Shown one piece after another: positions 33,277 to 43,930 of a stretch of DNA of 64,000 nucleotides (its first letter is position 1; every line of letters begins with the position of its first letter). Under the pieces are notes generated by a model, which made no database searches, was not told where the DNA came from, and was given only the letters and a program-made list of their open reading frames with translations. The position numbers and the translations under genes were made by a program. The stretch comes from Acheta domesticus (taxonomy: Eukaryota; Arthropoda; Insecta; Orthoptera; Gryllidae): positions 10,174,177 to 10,238,176 of the forward strand of contig JAHLJT010009355.1 in NCBI GenBank assembly GCA_031308135.1. The letters run 5' to 3'.

Positions 33277-34478
33277 CTGCAAAGAGACAGGCGACTCACA
33301 GTGGCGTGGATTACGTATTTAATCTATTCGTGAATTCAGAAAATAAATCGGGAAAACATTTCTTGTCAATTCGAACACAGAATACGTTTGCGATTCAGTT
33401 GTCGAATAAAATGAAACGTTTAAAAGCGATCTTCACCAAATGTTAGTCGACGAGTAATCACTGTGGTCATGTTTGCAAATAATGCAAAAATGCTTAGAAT
33501 GATATTTTTGGAGGGAATTTTGAGATTGTTAGAAATACGGATTACAGCAATAGAAATTGTAAGAGATCCTAACGTGGGCAATGTAATTAAGTGAATACCT
33601 ATTTCTGACATTTACTGGTTATTTATATCATGCCAATACGTAAAAATTAAATAAATATGGTTATTTTTCATTTTACCCACTGCATATATGTAAATGAGTC
33701 TCCAAATGTTTCCGCCATTTGAAAGATTAATATTTTTAGGTTTGTTTCATAATCTTTTTTGCTCTTGTGACATTATTCACTTCTTTGGATATACTCATGT
33801 GAACATCTATTTAAAAATTAATTCTTTAAACTTGGACCATTCATACACACGTTTATTTATATCTTGCATTCATACCTTCGTGTAACTTCTGTAAAGGACA
33901 TTTACCATTAGACTGAAGCAATTATGAAGTATCAAATTATCACACTTTAGTTCATATATTAAGATAGAAAGTTTCATGAAAGATAGGAAATAATATTTGC
34001 ACCTGTTGAAAACATGATACAGTAAGTATGAAATGTTTTTAGAAAATGACAGAATTCGTAAATTTTAATGAAGATGTTCCTTTAAGTAACAGATAGATCT
34101 GTGTTTATCTGTAAGTTATCTGATTGTTGTTTCTTGTGTGTTCCATGGAATTTATGTAATACCTATGAGCATCCCAAGTACTTGGTTATTTCGCCATACT
34201 GATTCCCTGTTATTTTAATTCCGTCATTGTGAATGAAGATTGGAAATAAGTCAATGGTATAGTGCGTGTAACATACAAAAAAAAAACCCGGAAAGTATCT
34301 CAAATTCAAATAAAAAAATAAACGAAAAATCAAATAAAAACTAATTTGACGATCTTACACATCTGTAGTGTACTTCAGTGTTTATTTTCGTTAGTAGTAA
34401 TTGAGAGTTGTGTTACAACGTAATCACTAGCTTTTCCCCTGTAGCATGCACGTGGTCAGTCCGTCTGAAGGTACTCAC
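33277..34478 (-). other. SVWC gene intron 2
   Basis: Begins GTGAGTAC and ends TTTGCAG on the minus strand. AT-rich; no other feature recognised. Confidence 0.6.
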
Positions 34479-34602
34479 ACGTGCGTGACAAAACGAGGTC
34501 GTCGGGCCCCGCCTTCACACCACAAGTTGCCGCACGTCCCGTCCGGTAGGGGCAGCACCTCTCCTTTCGCTGCCGTCACATTGAACTCTGCATCTGTACA
34601 TG
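34479..34602 (-). CDS. SVWC protein gene, exon 2 (first half of module 1)
   Basis: On the minus strand, acceptor TTTCTTCGCAG precedes 34602 and donor CACGT|GTGAGTAC follows 34479. Two bases complete the codon left by exon 1, then 40 residues: CTDAEFNVTAAKGEVLPLPD, then GTCGNLWCEGG, ending ...FVTH with two bases left over. C...GxCxxxxC are cysteines 1 to 3 of an SVWC domain. Exon 3 completes the split valine and supplies cysteine 4 immediately. The exon is GC-rich within AT-rich introns. Mature, secreted module 1 would begin shortly before this exon. Confidence 0.87.
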
Positions 34603-34925
34603 CTGCGAAGAAAGACTGATCCGTACAACTTGGCTAGAACTCATTTTTGAAACGATACATTTGGATTTTTTTGCTAATTGTGGTCATTGTAAATAAAATA
34701 TTTAAATAATTGTGAGGACTCGTATTTAAAGTATTCAGACAACATTGATGGATGCTTTATCTTTCATATTATCATTGTAATATTATGCATTGATAATAAA
34801 ATAATAAATATTTATAAAATGTTGTAATAATAAAAATATATTATATTTAATTTATAAATTATCAAGGACGGCCGTCTGGGAGGGGGTAGATCAATGCAGG
34901 GTTAAAGGAAAGGTACAGACATCAA
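34603..34925. other. SVWC intron 1, AT-rich start
   Basis: No feature beyond AT-rich sequence. Confidence 0.5.
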
Positions 34926-35405
34926 TTGCAGCGATATTTTATGGTGTGATGGTCCCCAAGTGGTTTTGAATGCATATTAATTGGAATCCAATCAAGTGGG
35001 CTCATATTAGGAAGTGCTGTGACACGCTCAACATAAATGATGAAAGGTTTGCCTAACCTACGGCGCATTGTAGGCGCCTCCACTGTTTTTGTTTTCTCAG
35101 ATGCCAGTTGCAGCCAGTTTCCAAGAAAATTGGCTACAATTGATATAAATGCCATCCATGCACTGTTTTTAGAATTATTCAGTAAGCCTTGGAAATGGCC
35201 AGCAATTTCCTTCTTTATTTGTGAACACACCTTCTTTCACTTTCGCGTAACTCGACTCTGGAAATATGTCGCTCAGGTACTGAAAAGCATCCGAGTCGTT
35301 TTCTAGTGCCTTCACCAAATCTTTTATGATTTCGAGCTTCATGTGAACCGATGGCGTAATTACGTTGTCAGGGTCAATCAACAGCACATGAAGGACTTTT
35401 TTATT
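34926..35405 (-). pseudogene. Relic of a multicopy arthropod TE-associated ORF
   Basis: The minus strand reads VHMKLEIIKDLVKALENDSD, then FQYLSDIFPESSYAKVKEGV, and after a frame break SQIKKEIAGHF, AWMAFISIVANFLGN. This resembles the segment HIKLGLMKNFVKAM...AF.YL...FP..S.AK.KEG.F.GPQI...AW.AF...NFLGN that I know as recurrent in repetitive, transposon-like ORFs of many arthropod genomes. The name and enzymatic role of that family are not known to me. Frame-broken and truncated, so a pseudogene; it lies within SVWC intron 1. Confidence 0.55.
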
Positions 35406-36083
35406 TCCTGGGTCAATTCTAGTTTTGATATGTCAATTTTTCTTTATGTAGTGGTGCTTTTTTTCTCTGTTGTTCCACTTGCAGATAAAACAGCAGTACT
35501 TGATGTACCCTGACAGAGGTTCCCTCTGAGAATGGTGGTGATTTTTAAATCGCCATAGATACACTCGTTATACTCGTGAAAGCATATTTTTTCAAGAAGT
35601 AGCGAGATAGTTTCTTAAGTCTTTTCAGGTGGGTAGAATGTCTAATCAGTACTTTTGCAAATTTGTTTACATTTTGTAATAATGCTGCTTTCAAACGTGT
35701 TTAGTTGCTTGATGAACATCGCCATGCTTCAGTGTTGTGTTCCACCCCGAGGCTAGTCAAGAGACCTTGAAGTCCGCACAGTAGCAAATACTGCCACTCA
35801 TTGCAAAGTAATGAGATTCCGAAAAAAATATATATTACCTTAAATATACTTTTTTCACAGACGACGAAAATATTGTGTAGCATTCCGCGAAAAAGACAAA
35901 AAAACATGGAGACGAAAAAAATGATGAACGGTATCTCATGAAAATTAATTTTTTGTCTATATCTTAATACACCGCAATATTCCGAGCACCCTAATTTCAG
36001 ATATAACCTCTCATCATGGACAATGAATTGGACGACAGCCTTCACTTAATGACCAAGAGCAGCAGCGTAGATCATTTCGTAGT
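35406..36083. other. SVWC intron 1, no recognised element
   Basis: May include more of the preceding element (minus-strand frames at 35701-36045), but I recognise no motif. Confidence 0.35.
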
Positions 36084-36091
36084 GTTATCAG

Positions 36092-36748
36092 TAGGGAGCG
36101 GATTTTTATGCCCTAAAAAATCTTGAAATATGCTCTTGAAAATATGTATTTATGACCTAAAAATTCTGAAATATGCCCTTTAATATGCAATTAAAATTAA
36201 CAATATTTCATTTCTTCTGCAAACCTGTCTTGATAAAATTCTTGTAATGAAATGAAAATTTGCTTGGAATGAAAAGAATCTATTTTTTCTGCAAACGTAT
36301 TATAATCTGCCCCACTTCGCGAGAGAAATAATCAAAGTAAATATTCACCTTAGTGAAGTACATTGTATGTCTTGTTGAATTTCTTCTGGCTGGTTTAAAA
36401 AATATGTCTCAAGAAATATCCCACATTTGCACAAGTATGTTTATCTTCAGAAACAAAAACGCAAACTGTGACTTGCTCTTTCGAATCAATGAACGTTCAC
36501 AATTACATAAGATTCTTTGAAAAGATGAAATGTTGTATAGATTAGTCTCTTTTTTAACAAAATACGCCGAAGATGCGCCTATAATTACACGAATATGCAC
36601 AAGAGGAAAAATCAGCCAAATACGCACAAATATGCACCAACATATTAATCTATATAGCATCATATTCTAATTAGACGTCGAGAAATTCACTTAGCTATGT
36701 CCTGAACAAACGGACAAAATATGCAAAGTCATAGAAATCCGCTTCCTA
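36092..36748. mobile_element. Non-autonomous hAT-like element, 657 bp
   Basis: The left end is TAGGGAGCGGATTTTTATG and the right end, inverted, is TAGGAAGCGGATTTCTATG. Flanking 8-mers GTTATCAG (36084-36091) and GGTATCAG (36749-36756) match at 7 of 8, as expected for an 8-bp hAT-type target duplication. The interior is AT-rich with repeated AATATGC-type words and no transposase. Confidence 0.75.
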
Positions 36749-36769
36749 GGTATCAGTGCTAACAGTTCA

Positions 36770-37501
36770 GCAACACTGCGTGAAATAACCGAAGAAATAA
36801 ATAAGGGACGTACGATGAACGTATCCGGTAGGAGAATGCGGAGAAATTTTGCTTTAATGGGCAATTGATGCAGAAGGCTCTCCTGGGATTGTGACTACAT
36901 CAATTGGACCCTGAACGACTAGAAAATCATGGCTTGGTCGATTTCAGTTGAAAGAGCCAATGGTAAGGTTCGAGTGTGGTACAGGCCCCATGAAGCCATG
37001 GGCCCGAGTTATCAATCAGGTACTCTACAAGCCGGTGGTGGCTCCATAATGGTGTCGGCTGCTTTTGCGCGGAATGTACTAGGTCTCCTGGTCCAACTCG
37101 ACCAATCATTAAAATGGAAATGATTAAGTTCAGTCAGTTACTTGGAGACCTTTGCAGCCATTCAAGGACTTTATGTTCCCAAACATTGATGGAATTTTAT
37201 GGATGACAATCCGACATGTAACCGGGGCCCCACAATTATTCGCGATTGATTTGAAGAAGATTGTGGACAATTCGAGCGAATGATTTGGCCACTCATATCG
37301 CCCGACATGAATTCCATCGAACATTTATGGGACGTAATCGAGAGGTCAGTTCGTGCACAAATCCGGCATAGACAACACTTTCGCAATTACGGACGGTACA
37401 GAGGTAGCAGAGCTCAATATCTCTTTCAACGACTTGTTGATTCCATGCCACGTCGAATTTCTGAAATTCGCCGTGCAAAAGGAAGTCCGACACGATACTA
37501 G
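36770..37501 (+). pseudogene. Tc1-like transposase pseudogene
   Basis: Segments match Tc1-family transposases: VWYRPHEAMGPSYQSGTLQA then GGGSIMVSAAF, later a DDNPTC-like DD site, then SPDMNSIEHLWDVIERSVRA (the D34E glutamate region) and LVDSMPRRISEIRRAKGSPT near the C-terminus. In-frame stops and shifts around 37110-37260 inactivate it. It lies in SVWC intron 1, opposite in orientation to that gene. Terminal inverted repeats were not identified. Confidence 0.85.
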
Positions 37502-37773
37502 AAGGTATTCCATGACTTTTGTCACCTCAGTGTACTATCAGTGTTAAATATTATTACTATTTACTCTCACGGTCCTTTTCTTTCATTTTTGTCTTTACCA
37601 CAAACATTAGAAGGTATATCTGGCCGCATGTATACAGGGCGTTTCCTACTGCAGGGAAGTAGGTAGTATTTGCAGTTTGACAAGGGCTCTTTTTCGTTTA
37701 ACTAAAACATTCTTTCTCAAAAATTAAAAGAGAAATAACAAAAACAAATAATGAAAAAGTTGGTTTCTTTTAC

Positions 37774-38335
37774 CCGAGAGATGGCTCAATGCATCAACGG
37801 ATATCAGTGTAGTCTCTCTGACCGGGAGGTCCTAGTTTCGAGTCCCGACGGCGGCAGGATTTTCGACACTAGCTTATCAGCTAGGTCGAATTCAGTCGCT
37901 GTCTAGAGGAGAATTCTAGCGGCCGGATGCTCTGATCGGTAGTTTTTCGTGGTTTCTCCGATCAGCAACAGGCGAATGCCGGAGTAGTACCCTACCAAAC
38001 GGGCTACAGACCGCGCGCGACCTTTCCTTCCTCTTCCTTGACCTATCCTCTTCTCTTACACACACACACTTACACTAACATGCACTACACTACCACACAT
38101 GCCGAGAGACCGGTCGGGAGCTGAAAGCTTGTCCCGGCTGAGGCGGTGTCCCGGTAGTGGGAGATACGTGGTGTAGGGAAAACCCCGCTAGTGGACGGTA
38201 TGTCGGCGCCGGATCTCGACGTTCAGCGGGGAAAGATCACTGCCACCTCACGATGAAAAACATGCACTAGCACTTACGGGACTAATGACCTCCGAAGTTG
38301 ACGCGCTTGGAATCACGAGCAATCAGTCAATAAAT
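37774..38335 (+). mobile_element. tRNA-derived SINE, family 1, longest copy
   Basis: B box GTTTCGAGTCCC about 37831. The body shares CTCTGACCGGGAGGTCCT, CGGCCGGATGCTCTGATCGG and AGGCGAATGCCGGAG with the copy at 1031. It continues with a 3' body (ACCCCGCTAGTGGACGG...) and ends GCAATCAGTCAATAAAT. Confidence 0.8.
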
Positions 38336-40110
38336 CGGTTGTCTTTAACATTTTCATAGTAAGTAATTTCACTAAGAGTGGTTCATATTTCATAATTTTG
38401 ATGTTCAAGAATATTCATAACAGAAGAAAATTCTTTAAAGCTAAGGTACTTGACATTTAAAGTCATTTAAAACTTTTTCATTTAGTCATTTCATGTGCAA
38501 TATAGTTTATGTGAAACAGCATGCTGTATTATTAGTTCTGCTCATTAATTCTTTCTACTGCACGGCAATGAAAAAACGTTACATTGTGAAGTTTTGCATT
38601 TCCTTGATTTATTGTGACACTGATAAACAATGTATTGTTACAATTATCTTAACGTTCTCCATCACAATGCAATTGTGCATATATCGTTGCGCATTACCTT
38701 ATGCGAATCAAAAAACAAGAATTGATCGTGACAGTTTTTGATTCGACACAAAGCAGGAATTATTCATCATAATAGTCCACTATCTGAACTGAGCTCATTA
38801 CAGACAACCATCTTGTTGGTGAGACACATTTCTGTGCTTATATTGACGCTACACGCACTTCTTGTAATTTTATGATGTTCAGAAATAACGGGCTGCGTGT
38901 TTGATGTTGTTCATGTATCGAAACCAATTTTGAAAAGTACTGCATTTTTTCTTGCTACTAATTTTGAATTATTATTAAAAAATATTACTTTTCAGAAGTA
39001 AGTCATTGTTTCAATTTCTTTAGTTAATCATTAAAAGTTCATATATGATAAAACTTGACGTTTGAATAGTTATTGAACAGACAGTTTTGATCAATATATT
39101 TTTTATATCGTTGAAAATGTTACATTCGACGACACCAGATTATTTCATATTATATTAATGAACATTTACAAACCCTGAAAAATGTTCTTTTCAATAATAA
39201 TCACTTTCGTTTGTTTTAGTGATTTAACAAAAGAATGAAAGACTGTAAACATTTTCGGTTAAGGTTTTTGGATAAATGTTTGTAATTCAATTTAAAATCG
39301 TTTATATGAAACATTACAAAAATGTTGTAATAAATGTTCGCATATATTTTAGAAAACGGTTTATTTTCTCTTACATTCCTGGATTATCAATCAGGAGTCC
39401 ATAAGAAACACGTGTTTTAATCATGAAACCCTCGTAATAGCACCAAAATAGAAGTTCAGTTGATAGAGCCTCGTCATAGATATGCACATTAATAATTAAC
39501 TTACTGGGTACATACTGCCTAGTTTATTCGCAACAATTCATTACACAGTTGGAATAATAGGGTCATAATAGTCAATTTCGTTTATTCTCTTGTTATCTCT
39601 CCTATATTACTAGGATTAATTCAAGGCAATACATTTCGACGAGTTTTGAGGCTACTCAAGTTATTAAGTTATGAAAAAATGTGATATATGAAACATTAAT
39701 TATAATGTTCAAGGCTTTATTATGGTATCTCTCTCTCCATTTAGTTCCTAGAGCTACTTAATACCGTTTATTATTTGTTTCATATACTATACATAAAATA
39801 CGATGTTATTAGTTCATCCGAAATATCAAGGTTAGTGTAAGTTCTTCGGAATTTTCTAATAAACTACATAAATGGTCGAAAAATGAAAAATAGGAAACAA
39901 TCGAAATATTCATGATTCTTTTAATTCTCAATTGAAGGAATTTTCCGATGTTTTATAGTAATGTTTTAACACTTATAGAATAAAATAAGAAATAGAAATT
40001 TGACGAAAAGTCGCTTCTAAAAATGGAATATTTTGAGAGGCGGAAATATGATAATTCTGTGATATTGATGTAGTGCGGGGCGGAGTGGAAGCTTGGTTGA
40101 GTTGGAGGGG
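38336..40110. other. SVWC intron 1, AT-rich
   Basis: About 1.7 kb of AT-rich sequence without a recognised feature. Confidence 0.5.
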
Positions 40111-40512
40111 CGTGATGGTCGAGCGGGGTGGTCGAGCGGGGTGGACGAGCGGGGTGGACGAGCGGGGTGGACGAGCGGGGTGGTCGAGCGGGGTGGACGA
40201 GCGGGGTGGTGGACGAGCGGGGTGGACGAGCGGGGTGGACGAGCGGGGTGGTCGAGCGGGGTGGACGAGCGGGGTGGTGGACGAGCGGGGTGGTGGACGA
40301 GCGGGGTGGTGGACGTGCGGGGTGGTGGACGAGCGGGGTTGGTGGACGAGCGGGGTGGTGGACGAGCGGGGTGGTGGACGTGCGGGGTGGTGGACGAGCG
40401 GGGTGGTGGACGAGCGGGGTGGTGGACGTGCGGGGTGGTGGACGAGCGGGGTGGTGGACGAGCGGGATGGTGGACGAGCGGGGTGGACGAGCGGGGTGGT
40501 GGACGAGCGGGT
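40111..40512 (+). repeat. 12/15-bp minisatellite (GTGGACGAGCGG with optional GTG)
   Basis: About 30 units of GTGGACGAGCGGG, some with an extra GTG and some with GTGCGG instead of GAGCGG. All unit lengths are multiples of three, and all three forward frames remain open (GRAGW, ERGG, TSGV); these are artefacts, not a protein. Confidence 0.95.
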
Positions 40513-41365
40513 CAGTCCGCTAGACGGTCCATCGGATTGATGAAGAGAAAGGTGCCTAGGTGGATAGAATAATTTTTGTCAGCGCTTCTAGTTTCTTAGC
40601 GTAGATCAGCGGTTCCCAGCCTCTTTGGTCTGCCATACCCCTTGAGAAAGATTTTCATTGTAAGTACCTCTTTCCCACTCCCCGGCCCACCATACACGTA
40701 CCTCCAAAAATGAATGATTTTTTGGTAATATAAACGTTGATTGTTTGGAATATTAATGATGTGTTGATAAGGACATTATGACAACTGGAGGTAGGGGTCC
40801 GTGAGCTGCATTGTTATGAAGCAATGCAAATATTGAAATTGACCACTTCCGAAATTTGTTTGCGTTCCCTCACCAGACCCCTTCCGTACCTCTACCGTAC
40901 CTCTCTACCCTACCTCTTCCGTACCTTGCACAAGGGCTCCAGCAACGCGTCCCACAACGGCCATGGCAGCCCTTCCGCGCCCCACTGGCTTCAAATGAAA
41001 GACTTTCACCTTTGGGCAAGTGGCCGCTGCCCGAGCCCTCGGTGGGAGGAAAGCCCTGCGACTCTTAAGACGGAAATGCGTTGAATTATGTTGAACTAAA
41101 ACTTGAAATAACGGCTGTAGTTTCTGGAGAGAGGAGGTTTTGTATATATATTATTTCAGAAAAAATTGCTCGACAACTTCCACACATTTCACGGACAATC
41201 TTTACTGTTGCAACTGATGTTGAAAATATTCGTGACGTAACTTACAATAACAGAAAATTTAACAATTCTCGTTGTTATAATAATACACACTTCATAAATT
41301 TAGTTCAGAAATATCTGATAGTAATACTCTTGACAATTTAAAATGTTTATTTTACTTTTTGCTGT

Positions 41366-41470
41366 TACTCTTTCTCCGACACCATCTTCTGACATACGAG
41401 ACACGTTATTGCACCATTTCTCTCCGTGAATAAAAATTCGTTCTCGCACTTGGCATTAAACCGACAATTC
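41366..41470 (-). pseudogene. BED-type zinc-finger fragment of a hAT transposase
   Basis: The minus strand reads FNAKCENEFLFTERNGAITC, then LVCQKMVSEKE and a stop. The pattern FxFTExxGxxxCLVCxxxVS is that of the N-terminal zinc finger of hAT-derived proteins of the ZBED/Zaphod type. The histidine half of the finger is cut off by the stop, so this is a fragment. Confidence 0.65.
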
Positions 41471-42091
41471 TGATCAGTAATCAGCTTCCCGGCGCCCCAA
41501 GAAGGGGTTCAAATGGGGGCGCTTGTGCACATCTGCTCGAGGAGAGATACGCGTATAGAGCGATTTTATAAGAAAGGACCGTGTTGACAGCTAGTGCTGG
41601 CAACATAACTGAAAGTTTTGTGGTCGTTGTGTCCTTCAGCCACTAGACTCTTCTTCCTCCGTTCGTTTGCAGTTGGCTAACTTGTAAATGGCTTTGACGT
41701 TTCCTTTTGTAATGATCTCGTCCGACGAAACTATAGTTCGCCATGAGAAATAATTGAAATTATGAAGTGCAGTGCTATGTGCTCGTCTGTAAAATTATTT
41801 TTTTATAAACATTACACTGAATTTATTTTTTATGTGATTAATATTATGTTTATTTTAAAATCGAGTCTTGAATATGAGATGCGTACTGGTGCACGTGTTT
41901 CCTGTGATACGGTGACGAGCTGTGATCGAGAACGTTCCGTGCTTTACGTTTTATCAATTTATTTTTTAATATAATTACACGGGTGTGACCCATTAGAAGC
42001 TGTGATGTTTTAACGGGAACTATAAACAAACAAACCAATTTACGAAGAGGAGTGGTTGAACAGCTGTTGCGGCGGAGGGATACTTCTCTGA

Positions 42092-42493
42092 ACTAAGGTC
42101 CGATTAAATTAAGAAGGTGATTGGACAGTTCTGTGTGACGTCAGGACGCCTCTCCCGTTTCCATGGCGGCTGCCAACCAGAGAGACAAAACGTGACGTGT
42201 CAGGTCGCTCAGTTGCCACTGCCGAACACGGGGAACATTTGAGCATCGCACAGCGACTTCCCTGCCGCCGCGCCGCCGGCGTTTCTGCCTGTGCTGCGCG
42301 CGCAATGTGTACTGTGTTGTGATGAGTTGCGTTCAGGTTAGGCTTTTGTCGTATTTTTACACTTTTACACGTATTTTTTGAAGTGTTTGTTTTCGTGTCC
42401 CGGTAACACGTGCTCAGTGGTTTGCGACCTGGCAACGTCGCTCCCCTCCACTCACAAATGTCAATCACCTTCTTAATTTAATCGGACCTTAGT
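42092..42493. mobile_element. MITE with 32-bp perfect terminal inverted repeats
   Basis: The left end starts ACTAAGGTCCGATTAAATTA and continues AGAAGGTGATTG; the same 32 bases appear inverted, ending at 42493. The ~340-bp interior is GC-richer and has no open frame I recognise. No clear target duplication was seen. It sits inside the hAT remnant, about 100 bases from SVWC exon 1. Confidence 0.85.
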
Positions 42494-42592
42494 ACATGTG
42501 ATGTTCACTTGTTTAGCGAACTGTCGCTTTGGCTTATTTTTAGGCAAATTCTTCCATACCCCAGGTTAGGAACCACCGACGTGGATACTCAC

Positions 42593-42722
42593 TGGCTTCG
42601 TCGGCGCTCTCTTCGCTGGCGCCGGCGCGGGCGGCGGGGGCGGGGGCGTGGGCGGCGAGCGCCAGGCAGAGCAGCAGCGGCAGCGCGGCGGCGGCGGCGG
42701 TCGCGGGCGCCAACGCGGGCAT
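42593..42722 (-). CDS. SVWC protein gene, exon 1 (signal peptide)
   Basis: On the minus strand, the ATG at 42720-42722 (GCAGCGCGATGCC context) opens MPALAPATAAAAALPLLLCL, then ALAAHAPAPAARAGASEESA, DEA, ending at donor GCCA|GTGAGT with one base left. It is the first ATG in this frame. The hydrophobic A/L core with small residues after it is a typical secretory signal peptide; cleavage is likely near the AHA or ARA region. The spare A plus CA of exon 2 gives threonine and joins in phase; it also joins exon 4 in phase (A plus GG, arginine). The exon lies in a CpG-rich patch (42600-42850), consistent with the promoter region. Confidence 0.8.
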
Positions 42723-42860
42723 CGCGCTGCGCTCGCCTCGCCTCTTCTCGCGACGCGCGTGCCCGCACGCGGCGCCGCACGCGGGAATCGATCGGCGCAC
42801 GCTCACACGCGATTCGCCGCCGCGCGGGTTTTAGCACCTCCCCGAGTCCGGTGGGAAGTT
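42723..42860 (-). promoter_or_regulatory. CpG-rich candidate promoter/5' UTR of the SVWC gene
   Basis: Dense CpG sequence immediately upstream of the signal-peptide exon, falling to AT-rich DNA beyond about 42900. No TATA box is evident. Inferred from composition and position only. Confidence 0.4.
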
Positions 42861-43930
42861 TTATTTCGGAATTGGTTTCGAGAGACGACAGCCGTAGGAA
42901 GTGGTGACACCTGAAATGTCCTCTGGTTGTTTGGGCGCGCTGTTTCTATCACACTGCCAAATCAGATGAAATGAAATCTATTAGCAATGCACGATAAAGG
43001 GAGGACAGATTTGATCGACAGTTTAACAAACGCTGAATACTACGATATTTTGAATTGGGGCGACTTGTCAAGTCGTTTTATTAATTATAAACATCATATT
43101 ATTTGTTACAGAACACAGAACTCACAAACATGCGGCGTAGAGTTTACAAGATTCATAGACATCGTTATAAATTAGGATAATGAAATAAAGATGTTTTTTT
43201 CGGTTGATCACCAAAATATTACGTAAACACAATAGTAAGTTACGTAACAATTACTTGAATAACCTCGCAAATGTAATAATAATCTATGACAATATTTTTA
43301 GCGTGCCATTGCGAAAGATGTTTCTCGCGCTGTTTCGCTCAGCAAAATCGAGCAGGAGAAGCTTTATTTCGCGCACCGTCTTTTTAAAACGTGTACGAAA
43401 GTTACATTTCTAAATAAATGTAAAATACGAAAAAAATCACAAATATTTCTTAAAATTTTCTGGAGTTAAGGTTTATAAGTTTTAATGTAACTGTAAATAA
43501 ATATTTCATTTCGGCTCTAAATAATCTGCAACAACCTGTTTCTTTAACAATTTAACAATGTTTAGTAAGTCTTGATAGAAACCTGCACTGATATTTAAAG
43601 AAATATAGTTAAAGAAATATAATTAAAGATATATAAAACAAATATATTGTTTTTATATTGATTTTTTATATATTGTTTTTATTGTTAATTGTGTTTTGTA
43701 ATTGTAAACGTACTTGTATGTTCTGTATTCTGCCACCGGGCAACACCAGCCCAATTATAGAATAAACCTTATATCTATATCTATAACAATTTTTCTTCAA
43801 ATATAAAGAAGCTAGAAATACTAAAAATTCATAATTTCTTTCTAATTTTGTGAGTCAAATAAAGATATTAGAAATAATTTGGAAAACCCAACCAACCCAG
43901 TTCATTAAAGGTTTAAATTGTGAAATGCGA
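42861..43930. other. Intergenic, AT-rich
   Basis: No gene. Near 43715-43790 the words GTATTCTGCCACCGGGCAAC and AGAATAAACCTTATATCT followed by (TATATC)n look like the 3' end of an unidentified retroelement. Confidence 0.4.

Larger units (their letters stand above)
40604..42577 (-). mobile_element. Candidate hAT element remnant
   Basis: The left end CAGCGGTTCCCAGCCT (40604) and the inverted right end CGGTGGTTCCTAACCT resemble the CAGNGGTTCTCAACC-type ends of hAT elements. Both are followed by a CCATACCCC block (inverted GGTATGG on the right). Flanks GCGTAGAT and ACGTGGAT match at 6 of 8. A BED-type zinc-finger remnant lies inside on the minus strand (41366-41470). A MITE is nested at 42092-42493. 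The right end lies about 15 bases from the splice donor of SVWC exon 1. Boundaries are tentative. Confidence 0.5.

Noticed and set aside
40073..40572. Three parallel glycine/tryptophan-rich frames (GRAGW, TSGVDERGG)
   Set aside because: Minisatellite artefact; all three frames open equally.
42540..42806. Longer N-terminus for the SVWC protein starting near 42806
   Set aside because: The upstream start is a GTG, not ATG; the ATG at 42722 directly precedes a good signal-peptide core.
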